Shown: piece after piece, positions 46,957 to 59,000 of the stretch
Layout: the number at the start of each line of letters is the position of its first letter
Numbering within the stretch: the first letter of the stretch is position 1
DNA from: Helichrysum umbraculigerum
Lineage: Eukaryota; Streptophyta; Magnoliopsida; Asterales; Asteraceae
Direction: 5' to 3'
NCBI GenBank assembly: GCA_949592205.1
Contig: CATIUR010000003.1
Location: forward strand, 152,023,259 to 152,087,258
DNA: 64,000 bases
The notes under the pieces: model-generated
Databases searched by the model: none
Seen by the model: the letters and a program-made list of their open reading frames with translations, nothing else
What the model was told of the DNA's origin: nothing
Made by a program: the position numbers and the translations under genes

Positions 46957-47800
46957 TAAGAGTCGTGTGATGGTAGAATTCCTTCCACGTACAAGAATTA
47001 CAATTTTCAATGTTCAGCTATCAACATAAAATGCATATTTTTGTATGTAAATTTATTTAAAAAAATTGTTGTAAATTAAAAACTAAAAACACGTACCAAA
47101 TGGTACAGCTATATTTGTCCTTCAATGTGTTCGGCTATCAACATTTTCCCCAAGTCAATTTTGGATGTCGTAATCATCCTCCTGAAGTTGTGAAGACTGC
47201 AATTTATTTGTGACATCAATGATCGAAAATACAAATCATTAATGAAAAGTCAGAATGGTGACACCTTCTTTATTCGATCTACATGCGCCTATATATATCT
47301 TCTTTGCTTAAGCTAATTAAGTAGATAATAATATTGATCGATATTAACTTGTTATAACAAATTAAGCTCATTGTATATGTGGATTATTATTTGTTACCAA
47401 CTGTTATCTTATACGGAGTGTATGTATGGTGCATGTCCACGACAAGTAAGGATATGATACTCGTCAGGCCATCTGCCGTGAGCTCATACAATAGCAAGTG
47501 CTAATGCACTTGGCGTGCTCATCGTATCATCCGAGTATCTATTTAAAGAGCTTATCAGCATATCATCCGAATATCACATGGTCAATAAAATGAATCCTTC
47601 TTAAATAGAACTAAAACATGACCATAAATAACATACTGGGTAAATCTAACTATGACCCTTTTAACTACAGAATGCTATATAGTAAGAAACTTAAGCTTTC
47701 CATTAATATTGATACGTCTATCGTAATGCACATTTGAATGGATTGATAACAAGCTCGCGTACGTATATATCAAGTTAACTATAAATCAGATATTGAAAAA
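46957..47800. other. spacer with the partner copy of the 38.6-39.3 kb segment
   Basis: No gene. 47,130-47,480 aligns collinearly with 38,634-39,330. At 47,450-47,570 there are short inverted phrases around GATATGATACTCG and GCTCATCGTATCATC. Confidence 0.5.
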
Positions 47801-48349
47801 GGAGCTGATTTGCTCACGAAAGGAATCACTGTGCACACTTAAATATTTTGTTAGTGGACTATTTTACCCTCAAAGAATTTTTACCAATTTTAATTACGTT
47901 TGACCATTACGAAAAGTCAAAACCCCATATATCCCTAAAATAATCATCTCCTCCTCACTTTCTGTACATGCCACTCAAATCGTCCAACACCTCTGCCACG
48001 TTCAACTAATTCGTATATCACCTATCACCTATTAATAAAAATTAAGGGCTTAGTTCCTGGAAATGCTACAAACTTGGCAAAAAATGGTATAGTATGGGAC
48101 TAACTTTCATCGAGGCACAAGAATGCAATCTTACTCGCAAAATTGGACTTTTGATGTAATTTACCTAATAAAATCCTATGTCAGTCAGTTTACAAATTTT
48201 TTTTACACCTAAGCTGCTACCTCAATGCCACGTATATAGGGGGACGTGTATTTAAAAAAAAAATAAATAAATGAGTTATTACTTATATAATATTAGTGTC
48301 CCTGTATCTTTATTTCCCGCACAAATTTCCCCCCTTTTTCTCTGTAACC

Positions 48350-48904
48350 ATGGTGGCGTCTTCGTCTTCATCATCCCAAAATCGAGATCAACAACCGCTA
48401 TTTTACTGGTGTGACTGTGGAGAGAAGATGTATGTGCGCACCTCTTGGAGTGACACCAACCCGGCCCGTCGATACGTCAAATGCCCAAAAGTAAGTTTTA
48501 ACCTAATTATTTATTTGGTTCTTCTAATCTGTAATTGGTGTCCATCTTGATTAAAAAAGCTGGAATTCATTACCGATTTGTAAGTATTGTTTAGTATTGC
48601 TATTAATTTTGAATAATCCTTGTAGCTTAAAACCCGACATTGTACCAAATATCGTTTTGTTGATGACGAGCTTCCAAGTGACTACTACAAGGACATTATC
48701 TATCAGTTAAAAATGGAAGCGAAAAACAAGCCGAGAATGCACGAAGTGGAAGAAGATACAGAATCAAAGGAGGTGTTGTTGAAGAATGTTGAAGAGTTGA
48801 CCTTTATAAAGTCAAAGTTAGGAATGCTTGATCAACTTTCTGCACGTTTACTTGCTGTTCTAGCGTTGTTGTTTGTACTCCTACTAGTTGTAGTCATGAA
48901 GTGA
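48350..48904 (+). CDS. GRF-type zinc-finger protein with C-terminal membrane segment, 139 aa
   Basis: Two exons, 48350-48490 and 48626-48904, with a GT-AG intron of 135 bp (donor GTAAGT, acceptor TTGTAG) that keeps the frame. The start is the ATG of MVASSSSSS, about 300 bp inside the left TIR edge. Residues 15-65 form a GRF zinc finger (WCDCGEKM...RRYVKCPK, with the last cysteine in RHCTKY from exon 2). A charged helical stretch follows (about 75-110), then a hydrophobic segment LLAVLALLFVLLLVVVM at the very C-terminus, typical of a tail-anchored protein. It has the place and direction of the second gene of an autonomous MULE, like mudrB of maize MuDR, though not its sequence. Function unknown. 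Confidence 0.85.
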
Positions 48905-49401
48905 AGTCAAATGTTTAGTGTTATGTAGTGTATTGTAAGGATACTTTTGGGTCTGATGGTATGTAATGGTTTGACTTAAATGGTGAACAGGTATGTAATG
49001 TTTAACCTGGTTTGATGGTAGTCAATGGATATCTATATATTTTGCGTATTGGTATGCTTCTCAATGGATATGTATTGAAAGAAGTAAAAATGAATTGTTA
49101 CAACATATTAGCACACACAGACACCTGCGGATACATAAGCATTACATAATTAAGCACCTAATCCATTACAATACATAAGAAACCAAAGTCATTACATTAA
49201 CTGAGTACATTACATAAGCACACACCAGTGATACATAAGCATACAATAGCAGCAAACTAACATCATGAAAAACATAAGCACACACCAGTGATCCAGTACA
49301 TTACATGTGAACTATAAATTACACAAAAGATGCCACTCCAAGTCATAAGTTCTATGCACATGTGGGATCAACTTCCAAAAAATTACATAACAGCTGCCTT
49401 T
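48905..49401. other. region between the two convergent MULE genes
   Basis: AT-rich, with repeated ATTACATAAGCA / ACATAAGCACACACCAGTGAT phrases at about 49,085-49,310. It should hold the 3' UTRs and poly(A) sites of both genes. Confidence 0.6.
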
Positions 49402-52400
49402 CTAATCAAGATCCATTGCATTGTTAGTCGTGCTTCCAGGTCCAGGAAGTTTTTTTGCCAGTTTCTTATTGACAATTCTTTCACTTGCCTTTCTTTTTTT
49501 AGGCACACATCCAGCCTGTGATTCCTGGGTAGCAATGACTGGTGGATCTGCATCTGCATTTGTGAATTGAGATATAGAATCATGCGCTGAGCAATTGGTT
49601 GGGTCAGATGTGTTGTTGTTTCCAACCACAGTTCCAGATGATCCTAACCCACAACTGAACCATGCCATTGTCTTGCCAAAACCAACCTTTTTCTTACCTC
49701 TGTTCCCAACAACATTATTTATCTGAGACACTACATTGCCACAAAAACAAAACAATAACATGGTAAAATAAATAGGATTGACTTAAGTAATGACACTTAA
49801 CTAACTTTTACTCAACTGATTTCAACTTACATGTTTTTGTTTTCTTAGATGATGTTGGTTTCCCAATACAAACCCCACGTTTACCTATCTCTGCCACTAC
49901 ATTGTCACAAACATAAGCACAATCAATAATAACTAATGCCACTTAGGTAACCTACACTCAACTAATAATAACTCACATGGTTTTGTTTTCTTAGATGAAG
50001 TAGGTTTCCCAATACACTGCTTAGGTTTACCTGCCTTAGCATGCTGCCCTGCATTAACTGTAAATTACAAGCATCCTAAAAGATAAGATATAAGAAAATT
50101 AAACAAAGTAAATGGGTGATGTAAATAAAATAAGTTATAAGATGACCTTTCTTTGTTTGCTTAATGGGTGATCCATTTGAAGACCATTTGAAACCACATC
50201 TTGTCACTCCAAGTGGTGACCTACTAGGTACTGCTTTTTGTGCATTGGTTGCCCCAGGTCCCTCTTCTGTTGCATTGCTTGACTTAGGGAGTTCATTAGG
50301 TGCTGTTGTTGGTACATTGGTTGCCCCAGGTCCATCTGCCTCATCAACATTACCTTCCACATCTTCCTCATCTACAAGTCTTCTTTTTAATCCCCTATGC
50401 CTTCTAGCTTGAATGTCAATGTTTTTCTTCCTGCCAGGCTTCTGCTTTGGTGGTTTTTCCCTGATGACTTTCTCATTGGTACAACCCCTGGAATTATGAC
50501 CCGTTTCAAAGCAATTTTGACATGTCATTATAACACCATGCTTAGAAAGCCTTGTTTTCCCGACCACTGGCTCATTAGCTGATCTGTGTCTCTTCTTCTT
50601 AGGCCTTCCAGGCATGATTCTAGGTGCAGGAGGTAATGGCCTGTTTTGCTCAACAACAGGCCAAAATTCCATTCCAGGCATCGGGGTTATATGAAACATA
50701 TAAGCTTGCAGGTACATCTCCATCCTAAACCAATAAGATGCATGATCTTCTGGCATTTGGTCACATTTCAAAATACTCTTCACTGCATGAACACAGGGTA
50801 CCCCACTTAACTCCCATAACCTGCATGAACATGTACTCTTGTCTATGTCAACTGCCCATGATTTCCCATGCATTCTGACCTCAAACTGACTACCACCAGA
50901 ATGTATCACTATGTACTGACCAATCTGATTCTTAATGAAATTCAACTTCTTCCTAATACTTGGTGTGATATCTTGACTATCTAGCTCCCACTTCTCACTG
51001 ATTTCCTTAATTGATTGCATTCTTATCATAACAATGACTCTAATTGCCTCAAGCATGGTGATTATAGGCTTGTTCCTCACTCTTAATAGGACAGAATTCC
51101 AACACTCACTAAAGCCATTTTCTACTGCTTCACACCCAGTATACAACCTAAAAAATGCACGAGACCAAGATCTGGGATTTCTATCCAGTAAGTACTTATG
51201 GGCATTAGGATTAGCTCTTCTAAGCTCATCCATTACCTCATTAAACTCACCTTCATGAGATGCCTTTGATGCACTCCAGAACAGGTTCCTAAAAGCAACG
51301 CCACTGTACCTTTTTCTGAAGTTTTCATAGATGTGTCTAGCACATTGCCTATGCTCTGCATCAGGCATCACATCCTTCACTGCTTCAATCAATCCCTAGA
51401 TCAAAAGATAAGTAGTGTTAGGTTTGATTAAAATACAATAAGCATAGAATTGTGCTACTATAAACAAAGACAAATACCTTGTGTTGATCAGAAATGAAAG
51501 TGAGCTCATTTCCAGAGGGACTCTGTAAATCATGACCAAGCAGCCTTATGAACCAAGTCCAGTTGTCCTTGTTCTCTACACCTACAACTGCCCAAGCTAT
51601 TGGGTAAATCTGGTTATTACCATCTCTACCCACTGCAGTTAGTAATTGGCCCTTACATGTACTTTTCAAAAAACAGCCATCTAATGCTACAACCTTCCTA
51701 CATCCACGCAACCATCCATCCTTAACAGCCTTCAAACAAACATACACTCTGTCAAAATATACCTTGTCATCAGGATTGACTGTAACTCCCACTTGAAAAG
51801 TACTTCCTGGATTAGCTTGTAGTAAAGCCTCTCCATAAGATCTAAGCATTCCATAGTGTTCTTCCAAAGTTTTCTCATACTCACCTAAGGCCCATGTTCT
51901 TGCCTTTTTACACTGCTTATTTGAGACTGTACACTTGTACTTTTTCATTACCAGCTCAGCCAAATCACTCAATCCCATCTCAGGATTCATCCTAATCTTA
52001 TCTGCAAAGTGCTTCCCAATCCACTTGTAGTTGATTAATGTTCCAAATTTGTAATTTCTTGAACAGTTATGATCATCATTCAATGACATAACCATGTATG
52101 ATTCCTCATCTCTCATCCACTTTGCCATCAACCTCCACTTACAACCACCCTTGTTGCTATTTCTTGTGCTCCTTTTTGGTGGGTCCCCTTTCCTTTTTCT
52201 CTGCCTCCCCTTGACCTTATCTTTCACCTTTGCAGGTCTTTCCCCACACCTAGCAATGATCTTTTCGTAGCTACTTCTTTGGTACCATAGAGAGTATCCA
52301 TTGGACAGGGCATAGTAAGAAAGGCAATCTTTAAGTTGTTGAGGGCCTTCATACCTTTCACCAATCTAAATGTTCAAAGTGTATGTTGTTATAAGTTGGC

Positions 52401-53451
52401 CAAGAAATTTAACATTACAAAAATACTATTTTATATCTACAAGTTAACATTACAAACATACTTCTTTATATAGATATACCTTAGGAACTCTTAACCTCCA
52501 ATGTGTTGATGTGTCATGAATGGGGTATTTCTCCAATGGTGGTTCAGGAACAGGCATTGGATCAGTTGGTAGCTCTTCATCACATTTTGGTTTCATAGCT
52601 TCAATCAACTCTTTGATAAATTCCTCATGCTCAGTGTACACTGTATTCTTCATATTTTCCTCACCTTCTACATTAGAAGTAGGCTTTCCAAGTTGGGGTA
52701 GATGTTTGGTTTCTGGAATTCTAGCAATGGGATTACCTTTCCTAACCTCAGCTACTTCATCTTCACCTTCACTCAAGTGGTCAAGTGAGTAAGCAGAAGC
52801 ATCACTATCACAAGAGTCACCATCAGAAGAATCACCATCAGGATCATCATCTCCAGGTGCACCCTCTGTTCTCTTAACTGTTTTGTCACCTGCATTACCA
52901 CCTTTGCTACTGCAACCCCCTCCCTCTGTAGTCTTTCCACTTTTAGCACCTAAATGTTTTAATGGCTTCACAGACACTTTACCTACACCTACAGCTACAT
53001 CATCTGCATCATCAACCAAATCTTTACTACTCTTCTCAGTGGTAGCAATCTGTTTTCCTTTTCTACTAGACACTTCATTTAAATTATTAGTCTCCTCTGC
53101 AACTTCACTAACATCATTCTTGTTGTTACCTACATAGTCACCTAACTCCAACATCAAATGATCTATGTAGACATGGACTCTACCATAGCTTTCTATTATG
53201 TCAAAAAATGTGTCTAAATCATCATTGCATTCTATGATCATCAAGTTCTCAAACCCACTATCGGGTAACAGGTAATACGCATTTGAAAATGGTGACCTGG
53301 TTTGTTGCATGATTAATGATACAAACTCATCAAACGTGCATCTTTTAACTAATAGTGAGATTTCATGTTCTTCTGCATACCTCAAAGGTTGGAAGAAAAA
53401 AGCCCCATCATAATGAAGTGTGATCGGAAACCCTCGAAATTCACCCTCCAT
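49402..53451 (-). CDS. MuDR-family (MULE) transposase, six coding exons, 1,194 aa
   Basis: Exons: 53451-52480, 52365-51478, 51395-50147, 50057-49977, 49896-49831, 49730-49402. All introns are GT-AG, the phases agree and no stop is seen. A PB1-like N-terminal domain (about residues 1-115) is followed by a long acidic linker, a MuDR DNA-binding region (about 325-450), and a DDE core with Asp553 (VALDGCF), Asp617 (SDQHKG) and Glu717 (FSECWN). Then come a SWIM finger (CSCRLWELSGVPCVH), a CCHC knuckle (CQNCFETGHNSRGC) and a basic tail. Exons 4 and 5 are near-repeats (IGKPTSSKKTK). The ATG lies right after a 5' UTR intron (53633-53454, TTTACAG acceptor). It cuts and rejoins the element ends in the nucleus (family knowledge). 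Confidence 0.92.
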
Positions 53452-53453
53452 TT

Positions 53454-53633
53454 CTGTAAATAAACACACCAAAACATAAATACTTACTAATCTGAACATA
53501 AAACAAGTGTTAAAAGCATCCACAAAAATTACAGAAAATTTTTACATTTTCTTCCTTTTGCTTATAAACCCTAATTTTACAACATAAATCAGTGATTCGA
53601 CAGAGATAAATGAGAAAAAAGAGTTATTCATAC
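53454..53633 (-). other. 5' UTR intron of the MULE transposase gene
   Basis: Donor AAAAG/GTATGA at 53,633; acceptor TTTACAG two bases before the ATG at 53,451. It rules out the longer in-frame start at 53,523, which lies inside this intron. Confidence 0.6.
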
Positions 53634-54239
53634 CTTTTAGCAACTTCAGATCACAAAAACGACGATAGATCAACCATCAATTTTGATGTTCTTGAGCAAC
53701 AAAACAGGGTAGGTGAGTGAGTGTAAGAAACTTTGGTGCCGTCTGTTTGATGTAAGTGACATGCATGGCTTTAAACTGATTTTAATAAGCCACATCTTTT
53801 TCACTTCGTAAGAAATTAGATAATACGTGGAAAGAAAAAGCCACCGTGTACTGCCACGTGGGAACAAACCTACCAAAATCACAATCTGTAACCGGTTACC
53901 GGCTACAACAGTTACGAATTACATCAAAAGTCCAATTTTGCGAGTACGTTGCATTCTTGTGCCTCGATGAAAGTTAGTCCCATACTATACCCTTTTTTGC
54001 CAAGTTTGTAGCATTTCCAGGGACTAATCCCAAAAATTAAAGGAGCATACTAAAAAACTATCAGAAATTTCAAATAAAAACATCATCACCGGAATTCACA
54101 AGATCACTAGATTACATGATTAACAAAAAAAATCATAACTGTAAAAAACAATGTATTTAGACGGTACAATATCCACTGCAAAACTTTAAACAAATCCACT
54201 GCATTTATAAATTAGAAAACGAGTTTTAAATCAATTACG

Positions 54240-54488
54240 TTATTTTGAAGGATCTCGTTTTGTAGAAGTAGTTCCTCTTCTCGTTTTTGAGTTCGGAGGT
54301 CTTCCTTTGGGTCGTTGAATCACCGGCTCACATAATGGTTCAGAGTCATTCACAAAATTATCGATCATCAAAATAGCAGATTCTTTCTTGTGGAGGGGCC
54401 ACACTTTGTATTTTGAAGACAACTTATCCATCAACTCGACAAATTTGTTGTCACGATCAGCTTGTAAATCATTATCATTTGTTATCAA
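54240..54488 (-). pseudogene. short coding fragment with a KGRP-type basic tail
   Basis: 82 residues ending RPKGRPPNSKTRRG...STKRDPSK. Such basic C-terminal tails are seen in FAR1/MULE-type transposases and related proteins, so this may be the last exon of one. An upstream open stretch (54,711-54,529) contains PLISFWPLIHDSDLVRSV and may be another piece. It sits in the right arm of the outer Mutator-like element. Identity is uncertain. Confidence 0.35.
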
Positions 54489-54868
54489 GGATAATGTATC
54501 AATGAGTAAAGATTAACGATCACAATCATCAAAATACCTTTATGGTTAATATACGAATCAGGAGGCGTTGTGGATTGAGATTGTAGTTGTCGAAGTTGTC
54601 GGATACAGAGCGCACAAGATCGGAGTCATGAATGAGCGGCCAAAAAGAAATCAGGGGAAGAGTGAAATAGTTTTGGAATGTCAGATTTTTAGCAAATTGA
54701 TAAAAGGTCAAACGTAACTAAAATTGGTAAAAATATTTTGAGGGTAAAATAGTCCACTAACAAAATATTTAAGTGTGCACGATGATTATTTTAGTGAGCA
54801 AATCAGCTCCCTCTTAATTTAGAAATTGAAGATTAACATTAAAGATAGTGTTAAAATCATTCAAAATA

Positions 54869-55857
54869 GGATTAATGACAAAAGTCAGTAACGAACTGCC
54901 ACGAAATATTCCAAGTATGCAATCTACCAAATAATTTGCTCGGGTATGCAATAAACCGGAAGAATATGTGTTCGGATCTTGCAAAGTTGATTATTACATG
55001 CTCAGGTACACATCACCTGCCACGACGATATTTTTTGCCACGTCATATGTACAAGTGGCATACATGTCATGCATTAGTCTTTTTAGAGTCCAATACACTG
55101 CCACATCAGCATTCCTTTATTTCTATACAATTCTTTCCAATCCATTAAACCTTTTAAAAGTTGGATACTTGCCACATCATTGTACTATTTTTTTCTTTAA
55201 TCTTTTTTCTTGCAAAATGAATTAAATATGCATGAACACAACACAAGCATTGAAATAAACAAGCATTAATTTAAGAATCAAATAAATAACAAAACAATAT
55301 AAAATGAATTAAAAGTACCAAAATGAGACCTATTATACTACTCCCTATGGTAACGTCGGTTTCCACTTTCTTCAAACTGACGGAAGTGACGCCATAGGCA
55401 CCACCCGTCAGTTTTGTCCGTCGGTAATGGGGCGTCACTTTGGCGACGTTCGTCAGCTTCCTTTTTTTTTTTTTTTTTTTTTTTTTGTTTTAGTATTAGG
55501 TTGGGGAATCAATAAATCAATTATCCTTGTTCCATTTCCGTCTCTTTCCGTCACCAAATCTGTAACTTCTGTTCTTCACAATTTTAAGAAGATCATGCGA
55601 GTAATATCTATTTTTTATTACTTAAATTGTATTTTTAAAAATAAAGCCACGTCATACTCATTTTCCATATTATAGTTAATAAAAAAAATAAAAAATGTAT
55701 GAAATTCATGTTGACCGGTCAAACAGGTAACCGGTTACCAAATTACTTACATAAGTACAGATTTATCTGGTTTGTTTCATACCTGAGCAAATTATTTAGT
55801 ATATTGCATATTTGGAGTATTTTGTGGCAGTTCGTTGCCGACTTCTATCATTAATCC
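54869..55857. mobile_element. non-autonomous Mutator-type element, 0.99 kb
   Basis: Inverted ends of about 90 bp (GGATTAATGACAAAAGTCAG; right end ...CGTTGCCGACTTCTATCATTAATCC; shared TGCCACGAAATA, AAATAATTTGCTC). Flanks TTCAAAATA (54860-54868) and TTCAAAAT followed directly by the Gypsy LTR at 55,866, so the last base of the right duplication was displaced by that insertion. Inside are GACGG/CCGTC inverted phrases (about 55,350-55,450) and a T run at 55,462-55,485. Confidence 0.78.
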
Positions 55858-55865
55858 TTCAAAAT

Positions 55866-58237
55866 TGTAACACCTCCAAATTTAATGATTTGCGGAAGCA
55901 CGATTTGGGTGTTACTAATCAATAACAAAGCACAAAAATATATAGTAAACGACTCTATATGCGTCGTTTTTAACAAAATATATTAAAATTGAAATGTTTA
56001 CAACATTTATAGCTTTACATAGCTCGAGTTTGAATAAAAGGAGATTTCAGTACATAAGTACTTGTACAAAAATATACTAATGCAAGAAAATCTCAATCGT
56101 CTGTATGCTGACTCGAGCAAAAAGTCCTGAAGCAGAAACAGCCTACTGCTTGGTACCTGCGATACATGCTAAAAGGTCAGCTAAAGCTGGTGAGCTCACA
56201 TGTTTGAAATCAAGTAATATAGTATGTACCGCAAGATTTAATAAATGATTTGTATCCAGCAAATAAATGATAGTAATCGTGTATACAGCCATGAGCACAT
56301 AGTTGAGCTTAACTCGAGGGCCGGGTCCCCTATAGAGAATTCCGGGCGAGGTGCCTCCACGAATGCCTAATCAACATTCGTCTTCTCAAATATTAGTACG
56401 TCCGTTTACCCGGTTAGTGCTTGCTAACCCGAACGAGGAGGGTCAATCCTATATGGTACCATATACTAATATTCACGCTACAACGTATTAACAATTATGC
56501 TGACGGAGGACTTTAAATGATTAGTTATGAAAAACTCATGTAGTATATGAAAATGTTTGTACTTGCGTTCACATGTAAAATAAGCAGTGTATCACACCCC
56601 TGAGTAAAACAGTAAAAAGAGGGGCTATGAGACTCACCTGAGTCTTGTGAGTTTAACTTAATAAACTTGAGTTGATTAGCCGAATAATGAAGTCCAAAGA
56701 CTTGTAACCTGAGGGTGTCCACGACACGCGATGGTTATAAACATGATTGGGTATCTCAAAAGATCACCCTTGTAGTTGTTACACAACTATATATATGTCC
56801 AAATTACTACGATTTGGTTGATTTGTTTAAGTGTTTGAAAACGTGTACGGCCCGTTGGTGACGGTTTTGAAATAATAAACTTAGTATTATTATCATGTCA
56901 TTGGTGTTTTGTACTTTCAAATGTGTCCCAATGTGTTTTATAAGTCGTATCGTATAAGTGTTTGAGGTTATATAGGTTCGACACTTAGTGAAATTTTAGT
57001 TTGAAAACCTGCTGTTTTATGCGACACAATAATACGACACAAAAGTTGTTATGCGACACAAGGGTTGTGTCGCATAGAAATGCGACACAATATCTATACG
57101 ACACAAGGGTTGTGTCGCATAGATGCGAGATGCTGATTCAACAGCGACATAGTGATTGTGTCGTATGAAGTTTGCGACATAGTATGCGACATAATGGTTG
57201 TGTCGCAAGATTTACGACACTAGTTATTTAGTACGACACAGGGTGCGACATAACAGGTTTTATACGACACAACAAGCAAAATACGACATAACATGCGACA
57301 CAAGGCTTGTGTCGCATTGAAGAACACCAGCCCAGAAAGTCCGACTGTCGAGATTTTTCCGGCCAAAAACCCAATTCAAACCCGTTTTTAAGCTATAAAA
57401 TCGTGTTCTACACATTGTAATGGACATATACAGTTATATAAACAACTAACAAGTGAAAAATACTAAGAATCGAGAGGTTTCGAGATTTTGTCGGAAACTT
57501 ACAAATTGCCGAAATGGAAATCCGGAAAGATAGAAATGTAGATCGTTGCGAGGTGGTCGTGAATCTCTAAAAATATTGATGATTCGAGTGCGTTTTATGT
57601 TGTTATTTGACGATTTTGTGAGTTTGTGGGTGTTTGGTGATTTTGGTAGAAAAGTCAGGAAAGAGAGTAAGAGAGAGAGAGAGAGAGAGAGTTAAGAAAG
57701 AAATGAAGAGAAGAGAAGGGAGGTGGAGGTTATCCTCCACTTTATGTCTTCGCCCCGCGCTCCGCGTGGTGTTCGTTTTCTCCGTCTTTTAACATTTTAA
57801 TAAATATTTTGCGCGTTAATTAACCATTTTAAAATACAAATTTTGTTTAATAATTTAATTAAATTGTTTTACCAATTACTTAATAATGTACAGATTTAAA
57901 ATGTGATTTAAATAATTTGCGTATTTTGTTGTTAATTAAGTAAGTTTCAATTGTACGAAATGGGACAACTTTGGGAATAACATTTAGACAGTAGTTTGGA
58001 CCCAGTAATGTTTTCAGATAATGTATTATACTTAAATATAATTGTGTCACCAACGTCCGTATTTATGGAATCGAAATATATTCGATTTAAATTGCGTACG
58101 ATTTAATCAATCGCATTTTCGTATATATTCAACAATATATATAATTCGATACATTAATTAGCCTAACACATAACTAATTACATGTATTAACATATGATTA
58201 GGCACTAAGTACTAGTCCTAATTTGGCGGGTGTTACA
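55866..58237 (-). repeat. 3' LTR of the Gypsy chromovirus
   Basis: 2,372 bp, TGTAACACCTCC...GGCGGGTGTTACA in plus orientation. It contains the inverted-repeat cluster at 57053-57315 and a GA-rich stretch at about 57,660-57,720. A diverged relative of the solo LTR at 58,899. Confidence 0.92.
57053..57315. repeat. 21-bp inverted repeats, GCGACACAA-N3-TTGTGTCGC
   Basis: Units at 57053-57073, about 57098-57118, 57144-57164, 57186-57206 and 57295-57315, all 21 bp, some with one or two arm changes. Half-sites (ACGACACAA, GCGACATAA) fill the gaps. Confidence 0.9.
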
Positions 58238-58270
58238 TTCTCCCCCTGTTAGAAGAATTCGTCCCGAAAT

Positions 58271-58898
58271 TTACTTCGAAGTCGCGTTTGATGTAGAATC
58301 AGTGAAGAGTTGAGGATATTTGAGTCGCATTTGGTCTTCCCGTTCCCAGGTGAATTCCGGACCGCGCCGCGAATTCCATCTGACCTTGACGATGGGAATA
58401 CGACTTTGTTTTAGTTGTTTGACCTCACGGTCCATGATTTCAGCAGGTTCCTCAACAAAATGAAGTTTGTTATCGACGAGAATCTCGGCAAGTGGTATGA
58501 TAAGTGTCTCATCGGACAGGCATTTCCTTAAGTTAGAAATGTGAAAAGTGGGGTGCACGCTGCTGAATTCAGATGGCAGCTGCAATCGATAAGCTACGGG
58601 GCCAATCCGTTCCAGGATCTCAAAAGGCCCGATGTACCGGGGATTTAACTTCCCGCGTTTGCCGAAACGGATGACGCCTTTCCAAGGCGATACTTTTAAG
58701 AGTACTCGATCCCCAACTTGGAACTCGAGTGGTTTGCGTCTCACGTCAGCGTAACTTTTCTGACGATCACGTGCGGCTTTGAGTCGGTTTTGGATTTCCA
58801 CAATTTTCTCCGTGGTGACGTGTATGAGTTCAGGACCAGTGAGTTGACTATCTCCCACTTCGGTCCAACAAATCGGTGATCGGCACTTACGGCCGTAC
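58271..58898 (-). pseudogene. pol: Gypsy integrase C-terminal part
   Basis: Reads YGRKCRSPICW, then the GPY/F-type region (GKRGKLNPRYIGPFEIL), LQLPSEFSSVHPTFHISNL and WERE near the end, stopping at 58,271. This is the C-terminal integrase module of chromoviruses. It joins in frame to 61,758 once the solo LTR and its CGTAC duplication are removed. Confidence 0.9.
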
Positions 58899-59000
58899 TG
58901 TAACACCCGCCAAATTAGGACTAGTACTTAGTGCCTAATTTTCTATTAATACATGTAATTAGTTCTGTGTTAGGCTAATTAATGTATCGAATTATTTATA

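Larger units (their letters stand above)
48046..54031. mobile_element. autonomous Mutator-like element (MULE), 5,986 bp
   Basis: Terminal inverted repeats of about 120 bp begin GGGCTTAGTTCC / GGGATTAGTCCC. The exact 9-bp duplication AAAAATTAA flanks it (48037-48045 and 54032-54040). Inside are two genes that point towards each other from the two TIRs: a GRF zinc-finger gene on the plus strand and the transposase on the minus strand. Both have open frames after splicing. This copy looks complete and possibly mobile. Confidence 0.95.
47801..54810. mobile_element. outer Mutator-like element interrupted by an autonomous MULE
   Basis: Inverted ends of about 110 bp start GGAGCTGATTTGCTCAC at 47,801, with the mirror copy ending at 54,810. 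They match closely through GTGCACACTTAAATATTTTG and TTTACCCTCAAA. Without the inner MULE it is about 1.0 kb. No convincing target duplication is seen. Its right arm carries a short coding fragment (54,240-54,488). Confidence 0.7.

Noticed and set aside
53452..53523. Upstream in-frame ATG for the MULE transposase
   Set aside because: The segment lies in a likely 5' UTR intron whose acceptor is two bases before the chosen ATG.
57017..57208. Repetitive reverse-strand ORF (HNHYVA type)
   Set aside because: Another translation of the GCGACACAA/TTGTGTCGC units; no independent evidence.
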